Counted from the first letter of the stretch, positions 46,165 through 56,989 are shown. The stretch is DNA of 64,000 bases from Hexactinellida sp. DTS-2022 (GCA_028753945.1 JAPNXP010000016.1:1116001-1180000); one strand, 5' to 3'. The notes: generated from the sequence alone by a model not told the origin. Numbers and translations are program-made.

Positions 46165-47033
46165 AATAATAAACAATGGCTGGTTTAACAAACCAATGAT
46201 GGCTTAACAAACCAATGATGGCTTGACAAACTTCTGATGCCGTAAAACAACACTTATATTAAAAACAAATAATGCAAAATATATATAATCTTCACAAGGT
46301 CAAATAATCCACAATTATGGTGGATTAGTTGCCTCCAAAGGCAAAAATCTGGTGGCTTAAGAAAGATTTTTGGTGGCTAACGGCAACAAAGCACCTAATT
46401 TGTCGAGCACTGCTAATAGTGATAGTCAATATGCCAATATCTTCCTTACATGTGACCAGTGGCTGCGCGGGGGGGGGGGGGGGGGCAGCCACTTCTCTTG
46501 TGCTTTTGATACGCCCCCCTTATGGGGGGGCGCGGGAAATCGCTTTTCTGATATAGGAGTACTTAATGTTATTGCGGTAATGCTATGCGCCCTGGACAGG
46601 GAGTCCATAATTAGCTGTTTTGCTGAGATGCCTCACCGTATACTATTATAGGACAGATTATTTAACTAAGTTTGTCATTAAAAATATCGATTTGGTTTGA
46701 ATGTGAATTTTGGAACGTTTACAACTATTTGGTTTGCCCCCCCAGGCTTCAGTGAATTGGTTCGCTCCCCCAAAGGAGCTGTGCTGGCGCCAGCCCTGCA
46801 TGTGACTTCCTATTCGACAATAATACATTTCTTATGTTATGTCTAACTCTAACTGAAGTCGAGAATTTGAGATTATTACCATACATATTGGAAAAGTTAT
46901 GAAAACCGCAAAACTCACATTCCACAAATATTTGAGATTAGGCAATATAACCGATGGACTCCCAAAATATGACTTCCTATACAACAATAATACATTTCCT
47001 GTGTCTAGCATTAGCGGATTACGAGATATCAAT
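46165..47033 (-). repeat. Right arm of the 3.2-kb inverted duplication
   Basis: Inverse of 43803-44690. It has an extra run of G (about 46470-46485) and CAGCCAC-flanked sequence where the left arm has CAGTGGCGGAC. Arms differ by indels and point changes, so the duplication is not recent. Confidence 0.8.
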
Positions 47034-47039
47034 AAGACA

Positions 47040-47696
47040 CAATGGACCCAAGTTCCAGGTCCAGAGCTGGCAGCCTACAGTCCTTTATTAAAGTAGTCTA
47101 TGATTCAACTCCATTCAATATGTATGCTTTCTCTACAACTGTGAATGAATCAGTTTAACATGACTAGCCTCGCACGATATAGTTAGGGATTTTTAACTCA
47201 AAACCTTGAAAAAAATTGTTACCAAACAATTTCTACACTAGAGTCTTCTTCTGGACCCAAATAAACATAGAATAAAAGTTGCAAGCCCAAACCCGTGAGG
47301 AAATTTTTTTACACGGGTTGCAGTTTCTGATTTTCCATAGTAAATCGCCCACATTACTGGAGCTAACTTTCTCAAATCAGCTCCAATCAACTTATTATCA
47401 CCATATTGGTACTCTGCGTTAAATTTCCAGCAATTTGATATATTAAATTGCTGGAAATGATTAGAGTGAGGATTATTTGATTATCCTAAATAGAACCAAG
47501 AAATCTCTAAAATTTGATCAGACCCTTTTCCGATATTCTTTCATTCTTGCTTTTTCTTAAACGATAGTATTTTTGTTCGGATCCTTTCCATCTATTGGTA
47601 TTCTTGTATTATTTGAACATACAATAACCATTGAATCTCAGTTTATAACTATAGACATGATCTTGCCTTCATCTTAATTTATTTTATTTTGTTTAG
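47040..47696. other. Intronic DNA before the last exon
   Basis: AT-rich, no defined element. 'CAGCAATTTGATATATTAAATTGCTG' near 47430 is a local palindrome. Confidence 0.45.
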
Positions 47697-47931
47697 TAAC
47701 CATCATTATACTCCACTCCTGGAAAATGTATCTAAGAATCCTCAGAAATGCTCAATGAATAATAAACCAAGAAGAGCAAAATCATTAAAAAATCCTTCAT
47801 ATAAGTATGAATTGCCATGTATTTCCAATCTGCAAAATTATTCTCCAACTCATGGGAGAGAGATATCATTCTACACTTACATTGCACCAGATCCTAATCA
47901 CGCTAAAGGTTGGTTACTTATTCCATCTTAG
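47697..47931 (+). CDS. Host gene exon D, probable terminal exon
   Basis: Acceptor TTTTGTTTAG. The first base completes exon C's last codon (Ser). The frame runs to TAG at 47929-47931. The segment is basic, then polar (KPRRAKSLKN, ending WLLIPS). A weak GT at 47909 (AAAG|GTTGGT) could be an alternative donor, but the stop 20 bases later favours a terminal exon. The summed exons A-D form 286 codons including the stop, without a break. An ATTAAA at 48210 is a candidate polyadenylation signal. Confidence 0.6.
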
Positions 47932-48322
47932 ACATCTGTTATATTGGGGTTATTCACTGTACTATTCCTTAAAAATTATAACAATTTTAATGCTTATTTC
48001 CTAAAAGCTTATCCATGAGACATTTGTTATTTTAGATTAGATGGATCATTGTTTGTAAAACACGTTCCAACTTCCAACCTGATCGATAAATTCATACTTC
48101 ATTTTGGTTATACTTGTTATACACATAGGCCATAACTTACTGGAAGTATCAAATGAATTTAGCATAATGTTACTTTTTGAATATAGTATTATTTTTTATT
48201 ATACAGTATATTAAAATATGCAACATATAGTCAGAGCATTTGATTTTTATCTCCCATCATCCGCAGTATTTTATGGTGAATCCAATTGTGAAATACAAAT
48301 GGCGGGTTTAGTATAACATTAT

Positions 48323-48885
48323 TACTGTGCCGACTATACTATAGTATAGTGGCCCAGTATTGGTCTTAGTGCTTTGGTATATTATTATTTGCCTTCCGTA
48401 TCCTCTCCACAGAACAGAGTTTTATTAACTAAGAGCTCAAATTTTCAGGATATGTGTCTCATGGGTTACAGATGTATACCTGGTGTCACGATTTTTTATT
48501 ACATTGATTTGGACACATTTTTGCACCTGTTTAATATTGAAACAAGAACAATAAATAGTACCCGAATATTCAATTTATATGCATTCGATAGAGAATTATA
48601 TTCTACACCTTTTCACAGTCACGAATTTTCAAATTGCACTTCGTTTGTGCCACTATTGAGTTGCAAATTTCCTTTGTTTACTAACGCTTCAGTTCAATTG
48701 AAAGTGTTAAATCTAATCCTATTGTTTCTACTTGTGATAATTATATTGATTCAACTTATGAAATCGAGTAGGCTTCTATTTTCCAATTGAAAACCGAGAT
48801 TTTACATTCCATACCAACGACAGATTATGTGATTATATTTCCATCTGCAAGAATACTCTTGCACTATTAATATACTGACGTAATT
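48323..48885 (+). repeat. Palindrome A plus RL repeat, 5' half before DIRS
   Basis: Palindrome A (48323-48375), then CCGTATCCTCTCCACAGAAC (also at 35905, inverted), and on to ATACTGACGTAATT at 48885, where DIRS begins. Continues at 53802. Confidence 0.85.
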
Positions 48886-49212
48886 CTTCTTCAAATCTAC
48901 GCTAGGCAATGATAGAGTATGGTTATGCTGCAAGCTGACGCAATTTAACACTTCCCTTAAAAGTAGCGGTAACAATTATCGCTTTAGTTGTTAACGCTGA
49001 TGTAGGTCAAATAATATTACTAGTTGGTATATATACTCGGTAGTACTATAGTTCCCCAGCTACAAGCGTGCTAATTTCACTTTCCTACTAACTCGCGTAA
49101 TGCTTCACTCAGAATCTTCATCCTTATCCTCATATCACACGGACTCGGACGAATCGACCCCAGAAATGTCTGCTCCCAGCAGGTTCCCAACCTTCCTTCT
49201 ATAACAGTCAAT

Positions 49213-50419
49213 TTGGCTCCACCAGTGAGTATGCCTCAAAGCAGTGGCGCTACCAAACGCTCGACTGATGGACCTCAGTCTAAGTCGAAGCAAATAAGAA
49301 CGGATCAATTACCCGTTCATTACTCACGGAAGCCAATTTCAAACAAACGGAGCACTGGGCTGATCCCAGCAGTGGCCAAGGACATTGTTCCTAGAAAGGC
49401 CGTTAGGGAGAAATTCTCCCGCTTAACTCCGTCCTCTAATCAGGACGAGGAGACTCCATTGAGTTCTCTAGTGGCACACTCTCCCCTACAGGAGACGTTC
49501 AATGGCAATATTCTCCAAACTCTAGCCAAGCCGGAAATGAGAATATCAGGATTATTACCTGAGGATCACGACGACAATAAAAGTCAGCCAGATTACGTAT
49601 TGCTTCCAGCCGAGCTGGAAACTGATATTAAACATGCCCAGTTCCCAACCAGGTGCATGGGATACGAGCTCCGCTTTTGATCCTGACTCGTTAATTGAGA
49701 ACGAGTACTTTGAGGATAAATCACTAGAAGTGGCGGATTACATAACTAAATGTTTCTCAAACAGGCTGTCTTCCGAGGAACAACGAAAGGCTACCAAACA
49801 ATTCAAGAGGCCAGACATAAACTTAATGAAAGTGCCTCGGCTCGATCCTTTCCTGGCGGATAGATTCCCCTTTGTTCTAAAGAATGACAACGAATTAGTT
49901 GAGATTCAACGTCACTTATTACAAAGTGTTGGTCCGCTCTCAATATTAGCTAATAAGCTATCCAAAGGAGATAGCACCGACGACTCTACGTTGACTACTC
50001 ACATTTCAGCAGCGCTTACTCTGTTGGGCTCTCTAGCAGCATTCATCACAGAGAAACGAAGACGACAGAGTATACAGGTTTTTGATAAATGCCTGAAATT
50101 AGACCTCAAGAGCTTTCCCCCAGATTTCGACTCGCCATTATTATTTGGGGAATCCCAACTAAATAAGCTCTGTGAATTATCGAAAACTCACAAGAGGCTA
50201 GAGGCTTCCAATCAAAAGCCTCGCACCAATAGCACCCAATACCAAAAAACTAACAGCAGTACCTTTACCAATCCTCGACCAAGGGGTCAGTTTTTTCCAA
50301 GAGGCCCTGCAGGAGGAGCGGGCTCCAGCAGGGCCAGTTACCAGTACCGTCCCAAATTTGTGGAGAACAAATTCTCGAAACCAAATGCTCGAAAGAGCCC
50401 AAATTTTCGGAGCTTCTAA
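49213..50419 (+). pseudogene. DIRS gag-like ORF1, one frame change
   Basis: Two overlapping frames (49213-49680, then 49634-50419) read as one gag-like protein with a shift near 49650. The N-terminal part is basic and Ser-rich. The second part holds the conserved region around DPFLADRFP and a Gly/Arg-rich tail (FFPRGPAGG). Gag would package the RNA. An ATG at 49100 opens another short frame that stops at 49204. The true start is uncertain. Confidence 0.7.
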
Positions 50420-52464
50420 GCTCCCTGAACCCCATACCAAAAACTGCCCCTCCGACTTGTCGCCTGATATTCTTTACAAACAACTGGCGATTAACAAAGG
50501 CGCCCACGGATATAATAAGCATAATTTCGGGCCTGGACCTGGGTCTGAATCAACTGCCATCACAGCAACTAGTGCGGAAAAATACGGCGATCAGCTTGTG
50601 TGCGATCATAGATCAGGAGATACAAAGCCTTCTAACGAAGGGTGCTATCGAGGAAACATCCAGCAAAGGGTTAACATCTCCGATTTTCGGACGGCCCAAA
50701 CCATCAGGAGGCTGGAGACTCATCCTGAATCTAAAAGGATTAAATCAATATCTCTTGCCTCCACACTTCAAAATTGAGGGCTTGAAATGTCTACCCTATA
50801 CGGTTCAACCAAATTCGCTCTTAGCAAAGATAGACCTCAAGGATGCTTTCTTGACAGTACCAGTGATACCCCAGTCGGCTCGCCTGCTCCAATTCAAATG
50901 GAGTGCGAAGCGGTATCAGTACATAACAATGCCATTCGGCCTGAATATTTCTCCTTCAGTTTTTACTCGGATAATGAAACACCCGTTAAGGATGCTGAGA
51001 GCTCAGGGGGTGTCCGCGATCATATATCTAGACGATATACTGATTGCAGCCAGCGACTGCAACACAGTCAGGTTGCATATTCAATGGACCACCTCGCTGC
51101 TTATCGCTCTAGGTTTCATAATAAACTGGGAAAAATCCGTGCTTATCGCGGCAGTAGAAATGACCTTCCTGTGTATTCTAATCAACACAGAGAAAATGTC
51201 TTTACAGTTACCCGCACTGGCCTTGAACAATATTCGAGCCAGTTGCCGGAAACTACTTGTCACAAAGAAGGATACGGCTCGGAATGTTGCCCATTTAATC
51301 GGACTAATGATACATTCCAAAATAGCAATACTGCCTGCTCTTATATACTACAGAAGTCTCCAATGCGATCTCATAAAGGTAATCAGACACGGCTCTTACG
51401 AACAACACGTAATCCTACAGGAACAAACCAACCTAGACCTCCAGTGGTGGGTCAAGGAGAATCCCTCATGGAATTCTGCTCCCATCCTCCCCATGAGGAT
51501 CAGTCTGGAGATAGACTCGGATGCGTCCCTGCACGGATGGGGCGCGGCCACAGACTAGGACCGAGCACATGGGACTTGGACTCCCCAGGAAACTCAGCTC
51601 CATATAAACTTACTCGAATTACGAGCTGCGTTCTTCAGCCTGAAAATATTCGCTCACCAACTAACAAATGCATCAGTCCTAATCCACATCGACAACGTCA
51701 CCGCCATAAGGTTTATCAACAATAGGGGCGGGACTCACTCGCTACTTCTCTGCCGGGAAGCCATAAACATGTGGACATGGGCGATGGAGAGAAACCGGTG
51801 TATTCAGGCAGAATATATCCCGGGCCGCGAGAACACGATTGCGGATGCGCTGTCACGGGACCAGGAGTTAGACTTGAGCGATTGGAGACTAGATCCGGGT
51901 CTATTCCAGGAAATTACCCATCGCTTTGCGATACAACCAGCAATAGACCTGTTTGCCAGCAGAACCAACACTCAGCTACCAATCTATGTGAGCTGGAAGA
52001 AAGACCCGAATGCATGGAAGATAAATTCATTCACTCTCGAATGGGGAAACCTCGGGATCCTCTACCCCTTCCCGCCATGGATATTGGTGGGAAGGACCCT
52101 GACGAAGATATTGACAGATCAATTGAGGGAAGCAATTCTAATTGCACCTCTCTGGCAAACCAGGCCATGGTGGCCCTTACTAATGACAATGCTTACCAGA
52201 ATCCCGGTAAGGCTACCATTAGGCCCGGAAACAATAACAAACCCGAAGGGGAAATCGCACCCGAAAATCCACACAGGTCAACTTACTATGATGGCATACG
52301 CCATATCAGGACTATCCTCGCCAACAGAGGCCTTTCAGAATCAGCTATCCAACCGATACTCTCTTCATGGAGAGAGTCAAATAAAAAATCATACACCTCT
52401 GTCTGGAACAAGTAGAGAACTTGGTGTAGCCAACGGAGTATCAATTCTCTGGACCCACCTATAG
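50234..52464 (+). pseudogene. DIRS pol: RT, RNase H, methyltransferase-like, one nonsense codon
   Basis: A single frame, open from about 50234 (overlapping gag) to 52464 except for TAG at 51556-51558. Reverse transcriptase covers about 50570-51300, with YLDD at about 51030. RNase H follows, with SDASLHGWG before the stop, then INLLELRAAFF, HIDN and ADALSR. Next is the DIRS methyltransferase-like segment beginning AIDLFASRTN (about 51940), with WKKDP and YPFPPW. The stop falls at the RT-RNase H junction and would truncate the enzyme. The first internal ATG is 50572, but homology to DIRS N-termini starts upstream. Confidence 0.85.
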
Positions 52465-53230
52465 AGCAATTCGTGACATTCCTCTCCGAGATACATTCAA
52501 AAGGTAAATCAACGAGCTGGGTCAACACTCACAGATCTGCAGTATCTGCAATCATAGGAACTCACTCCGATAAATCAATAGGAAGCCACCCACTCGTATC
52601 CCGACTGCTCAAAGGTATTGAGGCAATACAACTGAAACTGCCACGTTACTCCCACACCTGGGATGTAACTATATTACTCAAAGCGCTCAAATCTCTCCCT
52701 CTAAATACAAAGTCGCTAACTCTGAAAACTGAACGCTGATAGCCTATACCACGGCCTCTCGTTGCTCCGAACTTGCTAAACTAAATGTAACCACATTTCA
52801 TTTCAAAATGATACTGCTACTTGACAGATTGATGGCACCAAAACCTGGCGAAAGAAGGAAATGAAACAAATCATTTTATCTTCATTTCCTGAGGACCCAG
52901 CCCTGTGTCCCATCGGAACGCTAAAAACATACCTAGCGGAAACAGAACCTCTTAGGCCTCCTAAGGAAAGTAAGTTGTTTATCGGCATCACAAAACCTCA
53001 TAACCATGTGACCGCTTCTACAATAAGTAGGTGGATTAAATCTACCTTAGAAATTGCCGGTATAAACACCAATCAATTCAAAGCTCACTCAACAAGATCA
53101 GCTTCACATCCACTGCCGCAAGGGCAGGAATTCCCATTGACACTATTCTACAGGTTGCAGATTGAAAAGTACGAATACATTCCGTAAATTCTACCTAAGG
53201 GAGCAACTTCAACAAGGTCAGCCTAAGGAT
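52262..53230 (+). pseudogene. DIRS tyrosine recombinase, broken
   Basis: It starts in the frame overlapping the end of pol. TAG at 52413-52415 interrupts it. Frame changes follow near 52735, 52830, 53110 and 53167. The catalytic pattern of tyrosine recombinases is visible in pieces: the first Arg in TASRCSEL (about 52760), HSTR (about 53090), and the terminal Tyr region near 53185 in a third frame. This enzyme would integrate circular DNA without TSDs. This copy cannot encode it. Confidence 0.8.
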
Positions 53231-53801
53231 AGCTCATGCCAAGATCTTTACCACCGCAGTGCTAAGTTAGTGTAATTCTCGGAACTGATTTAATAACAGA
53301 CTGAGCTCATAGCTTACAGTAATATACTCCTAATGTAATGGAAAGCTCCAATATATATATTCATATTGGAACATATCACAACTAATAAAGCTAAACGAGT
53401 ATAACCATACTCTATCATTGCCTAGCGTAGATTTGAAGAAGATTGGTAAAATTCGACAAGCCCCGCAAAGCGGGGTGAAGTAAAATTAAGATTCTTCTTC
53501 CAATCGTAGCTAGGCAATGATAAATCACCCACCCAATAATACCTCTACCCCATGAGTTTGCAATTGCACACTGTAGCTGGGGAACTATAGTACTACCGAG
53601 TATATATACCAACTAGTCATATTATTTGACCTCAGCAGCGTTAACAACTAAAGCGATAATTGTTACCGCTACTTTTAAGGGAAGTGTTAAATTGCGTCAG
53701 CTTGCAGCATAACCATACTCGATCATTTCCTAGCTACGATTTGAAGAAGAATCTTAATTCGACTTCTCCCTGCTTCGCTGGGCTCGTCGAATTTTACCAA
53801 T

Positions 53802-54385
53802 AATTATATAATTAATTCAGTCCGTATTTTGACTTATATATATTCTTCCAATTTGTTTATTAGGGATAATTATCGAGTGTACGAAATTGAAATATGGTAG
53901 CCAAATTAATTATATTCACTATTTATGACAAATAATTAAGCTTAATAAATTTAAGTTGACATTGAAATAGGTGTTAATTATTAATCATTTTAATAATTAT
54001 TTAAACTAATTTGGTAGATAACATTAATCTCAGAGATGATACAAGATAGAAACAAACTTCCAATTATCAATTGATCTTTCTGCCACTTAACACCTTTACA
54101 AATGGGTCTTGACTCTTGACTCTTGACGTGATATTGACATCGTCAAAAAAATGTGTGTTTTACAATTTTGTAATTTCTATATTTCGAATGGGTTGGTTGG
54201 TGTTGGATGATCACCCAATACGCACATAAAAAATGCTGACTCATCACTTATTATATTCTGCAAAACTTGAATATCTTTTAAATGAAGTGAGCTAAAACTA
54301 AACTTCCAACTCACTAAGGGTCGTTGGCTTTTTAAACACCTTTCTGAAATAATTTAACACCTTGATAGTGATGATGACATGGCGA
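53802..54385 (+). repeat. RL repeat, part after DIRS
   Basis: Continues RL from 48885 (AATTATATAATTAATTCAG) through GTTGGTTGGTGTTGG to TGATGATGACATGGCG, as in the inverted copy 33590-34925. Confidence 0.85.
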
Positions 54386-54388
54386 AAA

Positions 54389-54518
54389 AATATCCAAAAT
54401 TACAGCTGTGGCGACAGCTTTTTCCTTTGGAGGCACTATCCATTAATCAGCCAGTAGCCACCAAAATATAGTGCCTACAAAGGGAAATGCGTCGGCACAA
54501 CTTCAATTTTGGATTTTT
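54389..54518. repeat. Hairpin B4
   Basis: AATTACAGCTGTGGCGAC and GTCGGCACAACTTCAATTTT with inner CTTTGGAGGCACTATCC. Arms show several mismatches. Confidence 0.85.
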
Positions 54519-54690
54519 GAGTTATGGATTAGAAAAACTTTGAAAGGTGTTAAAACTGTGTCCAAATTTTGTTAATCAAAATTCGTAACCCCAGGTGCAA
54601 ATTATACGGTCACTCCGCACCTGCATGCAAAGTTTCAGCCCTAAATATATGAAGGTGTTGCCAGGGCACCGTCTACGGAGAAAATAAATC
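54519..54690. repeat. Spacer module between hairpins B4 and B5
   Basis: AACCCCAGGTGCAAATTATAC and CCAGGGCACCGTCTACGGAG also flank hairpin B3 and occur at 37285-37380. Confidence 0.75.
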
Positions 54691-54807
54691 CCCAAATTGC
54701 AGCTGTGTAGACACATGTTCCTTTGGTGGCACTATTTTTTGAAGGTTGGTTTATTGATAGTGCCACCAAAGGAACATGTTGTCGCTCAGCTGCAATTTTG
54801 GATTTTT
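54691..54807. repeat. Hairpin B5 with its own matched variant
   Basis: ACATGTTCCTTTGGTGGCAC pairs with GTGCCACCAAAGGAACATGT. This inner stem differs from B1-B4 yet is perfectly paired. Confidence 0.9.
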
Positions 54808-54949
54808 TCGCCATTAAATGAACGCCTCAAAGTGCTTCGTTAGACCCATTTATCAAGGTGTTACCGGACAACGGAACGATTGATAAATTTGAAATTTGTT
54901 TATATCTTAAACCATCTTGAATTAATGCATTCATTCATTATGTATAGAA

Positions 54950-55827
54950 AGGCCACTGTTAGTTAGAATCTTGTTTCAGCTCCACCGCCCGCGTCAGTCA
55001 TCACTCCCACACGAATATTGTCATTATTTCCATTATTACACCTACATTTCATGGTAAGCCTAAGTTAGGCCACTGTTCATTGCCAATTTTGTGGTAGTGC
55101 TATGGGATGAGGCCACGGCCTAGTATGGAGACTAGCCGCCTAGTCGGCCCCAACTCATAGGGATGTTATGTCAGTGGTTTCGTCCCATTGCAGATTACAG
55201 GGACTCATCACTTTCTTATCGCTCCTCAAGCCCCTAGAGTCTACTCCAAGTTTACCATTCGTACTGCCGGATTAATCCACAGACTAACTCATGTAGTGTC
55301 CCGTACTACCACCTAGTACAGGGTTTTTTTTTAAGGTTGAGACCTTGTATAACTCACGCGGCCTTGGTGTAACACAACACTGCAGCGGCCGAAGCCGACC
55401 CATAATCGTGGTGTAACTCAACACTGCAGAGGCCCAGGCCGACACGATCGTGGTGTAACTCCAAAAAATCTTGGTGCAAAATTTAAACCAAGATCGGCAT
55501 TAAAAAAACCCTGAATAAGTGCCTTTCCCAAGGACACTACTACTGAAGGTCTAGTGATGCCCGTGACATCAGGATTAACTGTTACCACACTCTAAAATAG
55601 CCATAATTATAATTAGCTATTAACAAAATCAAAACTATGACAAGCATTATTACCCAACGATTGCTTAATTTATCAATAAGCACTCACAAATTAGAATATT
55701 TCCTCATATAATTATTAACTATGTTGTCATCAAATAATGAGAATGATAATGAGATGCCGCCCGCCCGCCCGCATCCTCAGATAGACTTCGTATGGAGCTG
55801 AAACAACATTGTCATTAACACTGGCCT
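54950..55827. mobile_element. Element with AGGCCACTGTTA ends
   Basis: AGGCCACTGTTAGT..TTGTTTCAGCTCCA at the left is matched inverted by TGGAGCTGAAACAA..AACACTGGCCT at the right. The RL-module copy near 36195 lacks it. Contains the smaller element 55319-55513 and a CCGCCCGCCCGC run. No coding region seen. Confidence 0.65.
55319..55513. mobile_element. MITE-like element with internal TGTAACTCAACACTGCAG repeats
   Basis: Ends CAGGGTTTTTTTTAAGG and TTAAAAAAACCCTG. About 2.5 copies of a ~45-bp unit carrying GGTGTAAC.CAACACTGCAG. No matching octamers at the flanks. Confidence 0.5.
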
Positions 55828-55933
55828 AATAAATTATATAAATAGTTATTTATTTTAACAATGTTATCTACGGTGAGTTGAGTTAAGTCAACAAATTCCT
55901 TATTTTATTTTATTTGCTTTAATCCATTGTATA

Positions 55934-56090
55934 CAGTGGATACCGGTTATAAGCAAATCGTCGGGAACTGCAATTAATGTGCTTATAACCGCTATGTTCT
56001 TATAACCGACAGAAATTATATAGAGTATATGGCAACCGTTTTCCAACATTGTGTTCTTATACCCGGCGTGCTTATATCCGACATCTACAG
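55934..56090. mobile_element. mariner-like MITE, GATACCGGTTATAAG family
   Basis: TA-flanked CAGTGGATACCGGTTATAAG, with right end CTTATATCCGACATCTACAG. Inserted in an RL module (AATCCATTGTA|TA). Confidence 0.8.
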
Positions 56091-56326
56091 TAGTAATACT
56101 ACAATTACATAGAAGCCTGCTCGAATTCACAAGTTAAATCAATATAATTATTGCAAGTTGAAACAATGGAATTAGATTTAATGCCATCATTCAGATAGTT
56201 TAAATGAGACCAAACGGTTTAAGATAGAAAGAAACTTCAAATTTATAAATCGTTCCACTTCTCCCGTAACAACTTGATAAATGGGTCTAAGCACCTTTTG
56301 ACGTTCATGACATGGATAAAAATTAC

Positions 56327-56437
56327 CAAAATTGCAGCTGTGCGGACAGCATTTTCCTTTGGAGACACTATCAATTAACCAACCACCAAAATATAGTGCC
56401 TCCAAAGGAAGATGTGTCACCACAGCTGAAATTTTGG
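56327..56437. repeat. Hairpin B6
   Basis: ATTGCAGCTGTGCGGACAGC and ACCACAGCTGAAATTTTGG with inner CCTTTGGAGACACTAT/ATAGTGCCTCCAAAGG. Confidence 0.85.
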
Positions 56438-56670
56438 ATTTTTTATTATCTTTTGTCAATCACATAAGTTGGATAATTTTTCTACAATGTTATCAATTAT
56501 ATGCAGAACAGCAGAAGCTATTCCTTGGCTAATTAGTAGTAGTATTCATTATTTAATTAGTTGACATACCTTGGTTCACAAAAAGAAACATACTGAACTG
56601 AATTAATTGCGTTTATTCTAAAAGTAACAGTTTTAATTTATTTATTATGAGTGATATTTGAGGAGGGTAA

Positions 56671-56777
56671 GGTTGCGACGCGGCCGTTAATTGTGCTTTA
56701 GTGTCTATCACGAACGAACTAAGGTCGCAAAGCGACCTTAGTGAGAGTGATCCGTCGCGAAGCGACCGAGATCGAAG
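56671..56777. repeat. R2 triple-hairpin module, copy 4 with extra hairpin
   Basis: GGTTGCGACGCGGCC, then an added CTAAGGTCGCAAAGCGACCTTAG stem in shorter form (AGGTCGCAAAGCGACCT), then CGTCGCGAAGCGACCG. Stems are paired although bases differ from other copies. Confidence 0.75.
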
Positions 56778-56812
56778 GACTTGTTATGTATATAAAAACT
56801 GAATTTTAGGTA

Positions 56813-56985
56813 CAGTAGATACCGGATACAAGAACACCGGTTATACGAACATACCGGATATAAGAACATTTATATTGGAAAACGCTTTCCATATACCGTT
56901 TATTATTTATGCCGGTTATAAGAACACTATATGCAGTTCCCTACTATGTTCTTATATCTTATATTCTTATAACTGATTCAATTAG
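56813..56985. mobile_element. mariner-like MITE, GATACCGG family, right end eroded
   Basis: Starts after TA with CAGTAGATACCGGATACAAG. Repeated 'ttataagaaca' motifs. Confidence 0.65.
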
Positions 56986-56989
56986 GCAT

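Larger units (their letters stand above)
48886..53801 (+). mobile_element. DIRS-type tyrosine-recombinase retrotransposon, inactive
   Basis: Inverted terminal repeats lie at 48886-49063 and 53573-53749, with a ~52-bp right extension to 53801. An internal complementary region at 53399-53521 is antiparallel to both outer ends joined, as needed for the circular DIRS intermediate. Coding order is gag-like, RT-RNaseH-methyltransferase-like, and tyrosine recombinase. There is no TSD: joining the flanks recreates the uninterrupted RL sequence found inverted near 34925, apart from one TA step. No DDE integrase is expected. Confidence 0.95.

Noticed and set aside
46470..46490. G-run as a regulatory G-quadruplex
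   Set aside because: A homopolymer at an indel between duplication arms. More likely slippage or a MITE core remnant.
50787..51725. 312-residue open frame in another frame of DIRS pol
   Set aside because: Shadow of the RT/RNase H frame, which carries YLDD and SDAS motifs. The shadow has none.
51771..52261. Open frame overlapping the DIRS methyltransferase segment
   Set aside because: Only its 3' part (from about 52262) is the recombinase N-terminus. The upstream part is an overlap without motif support.
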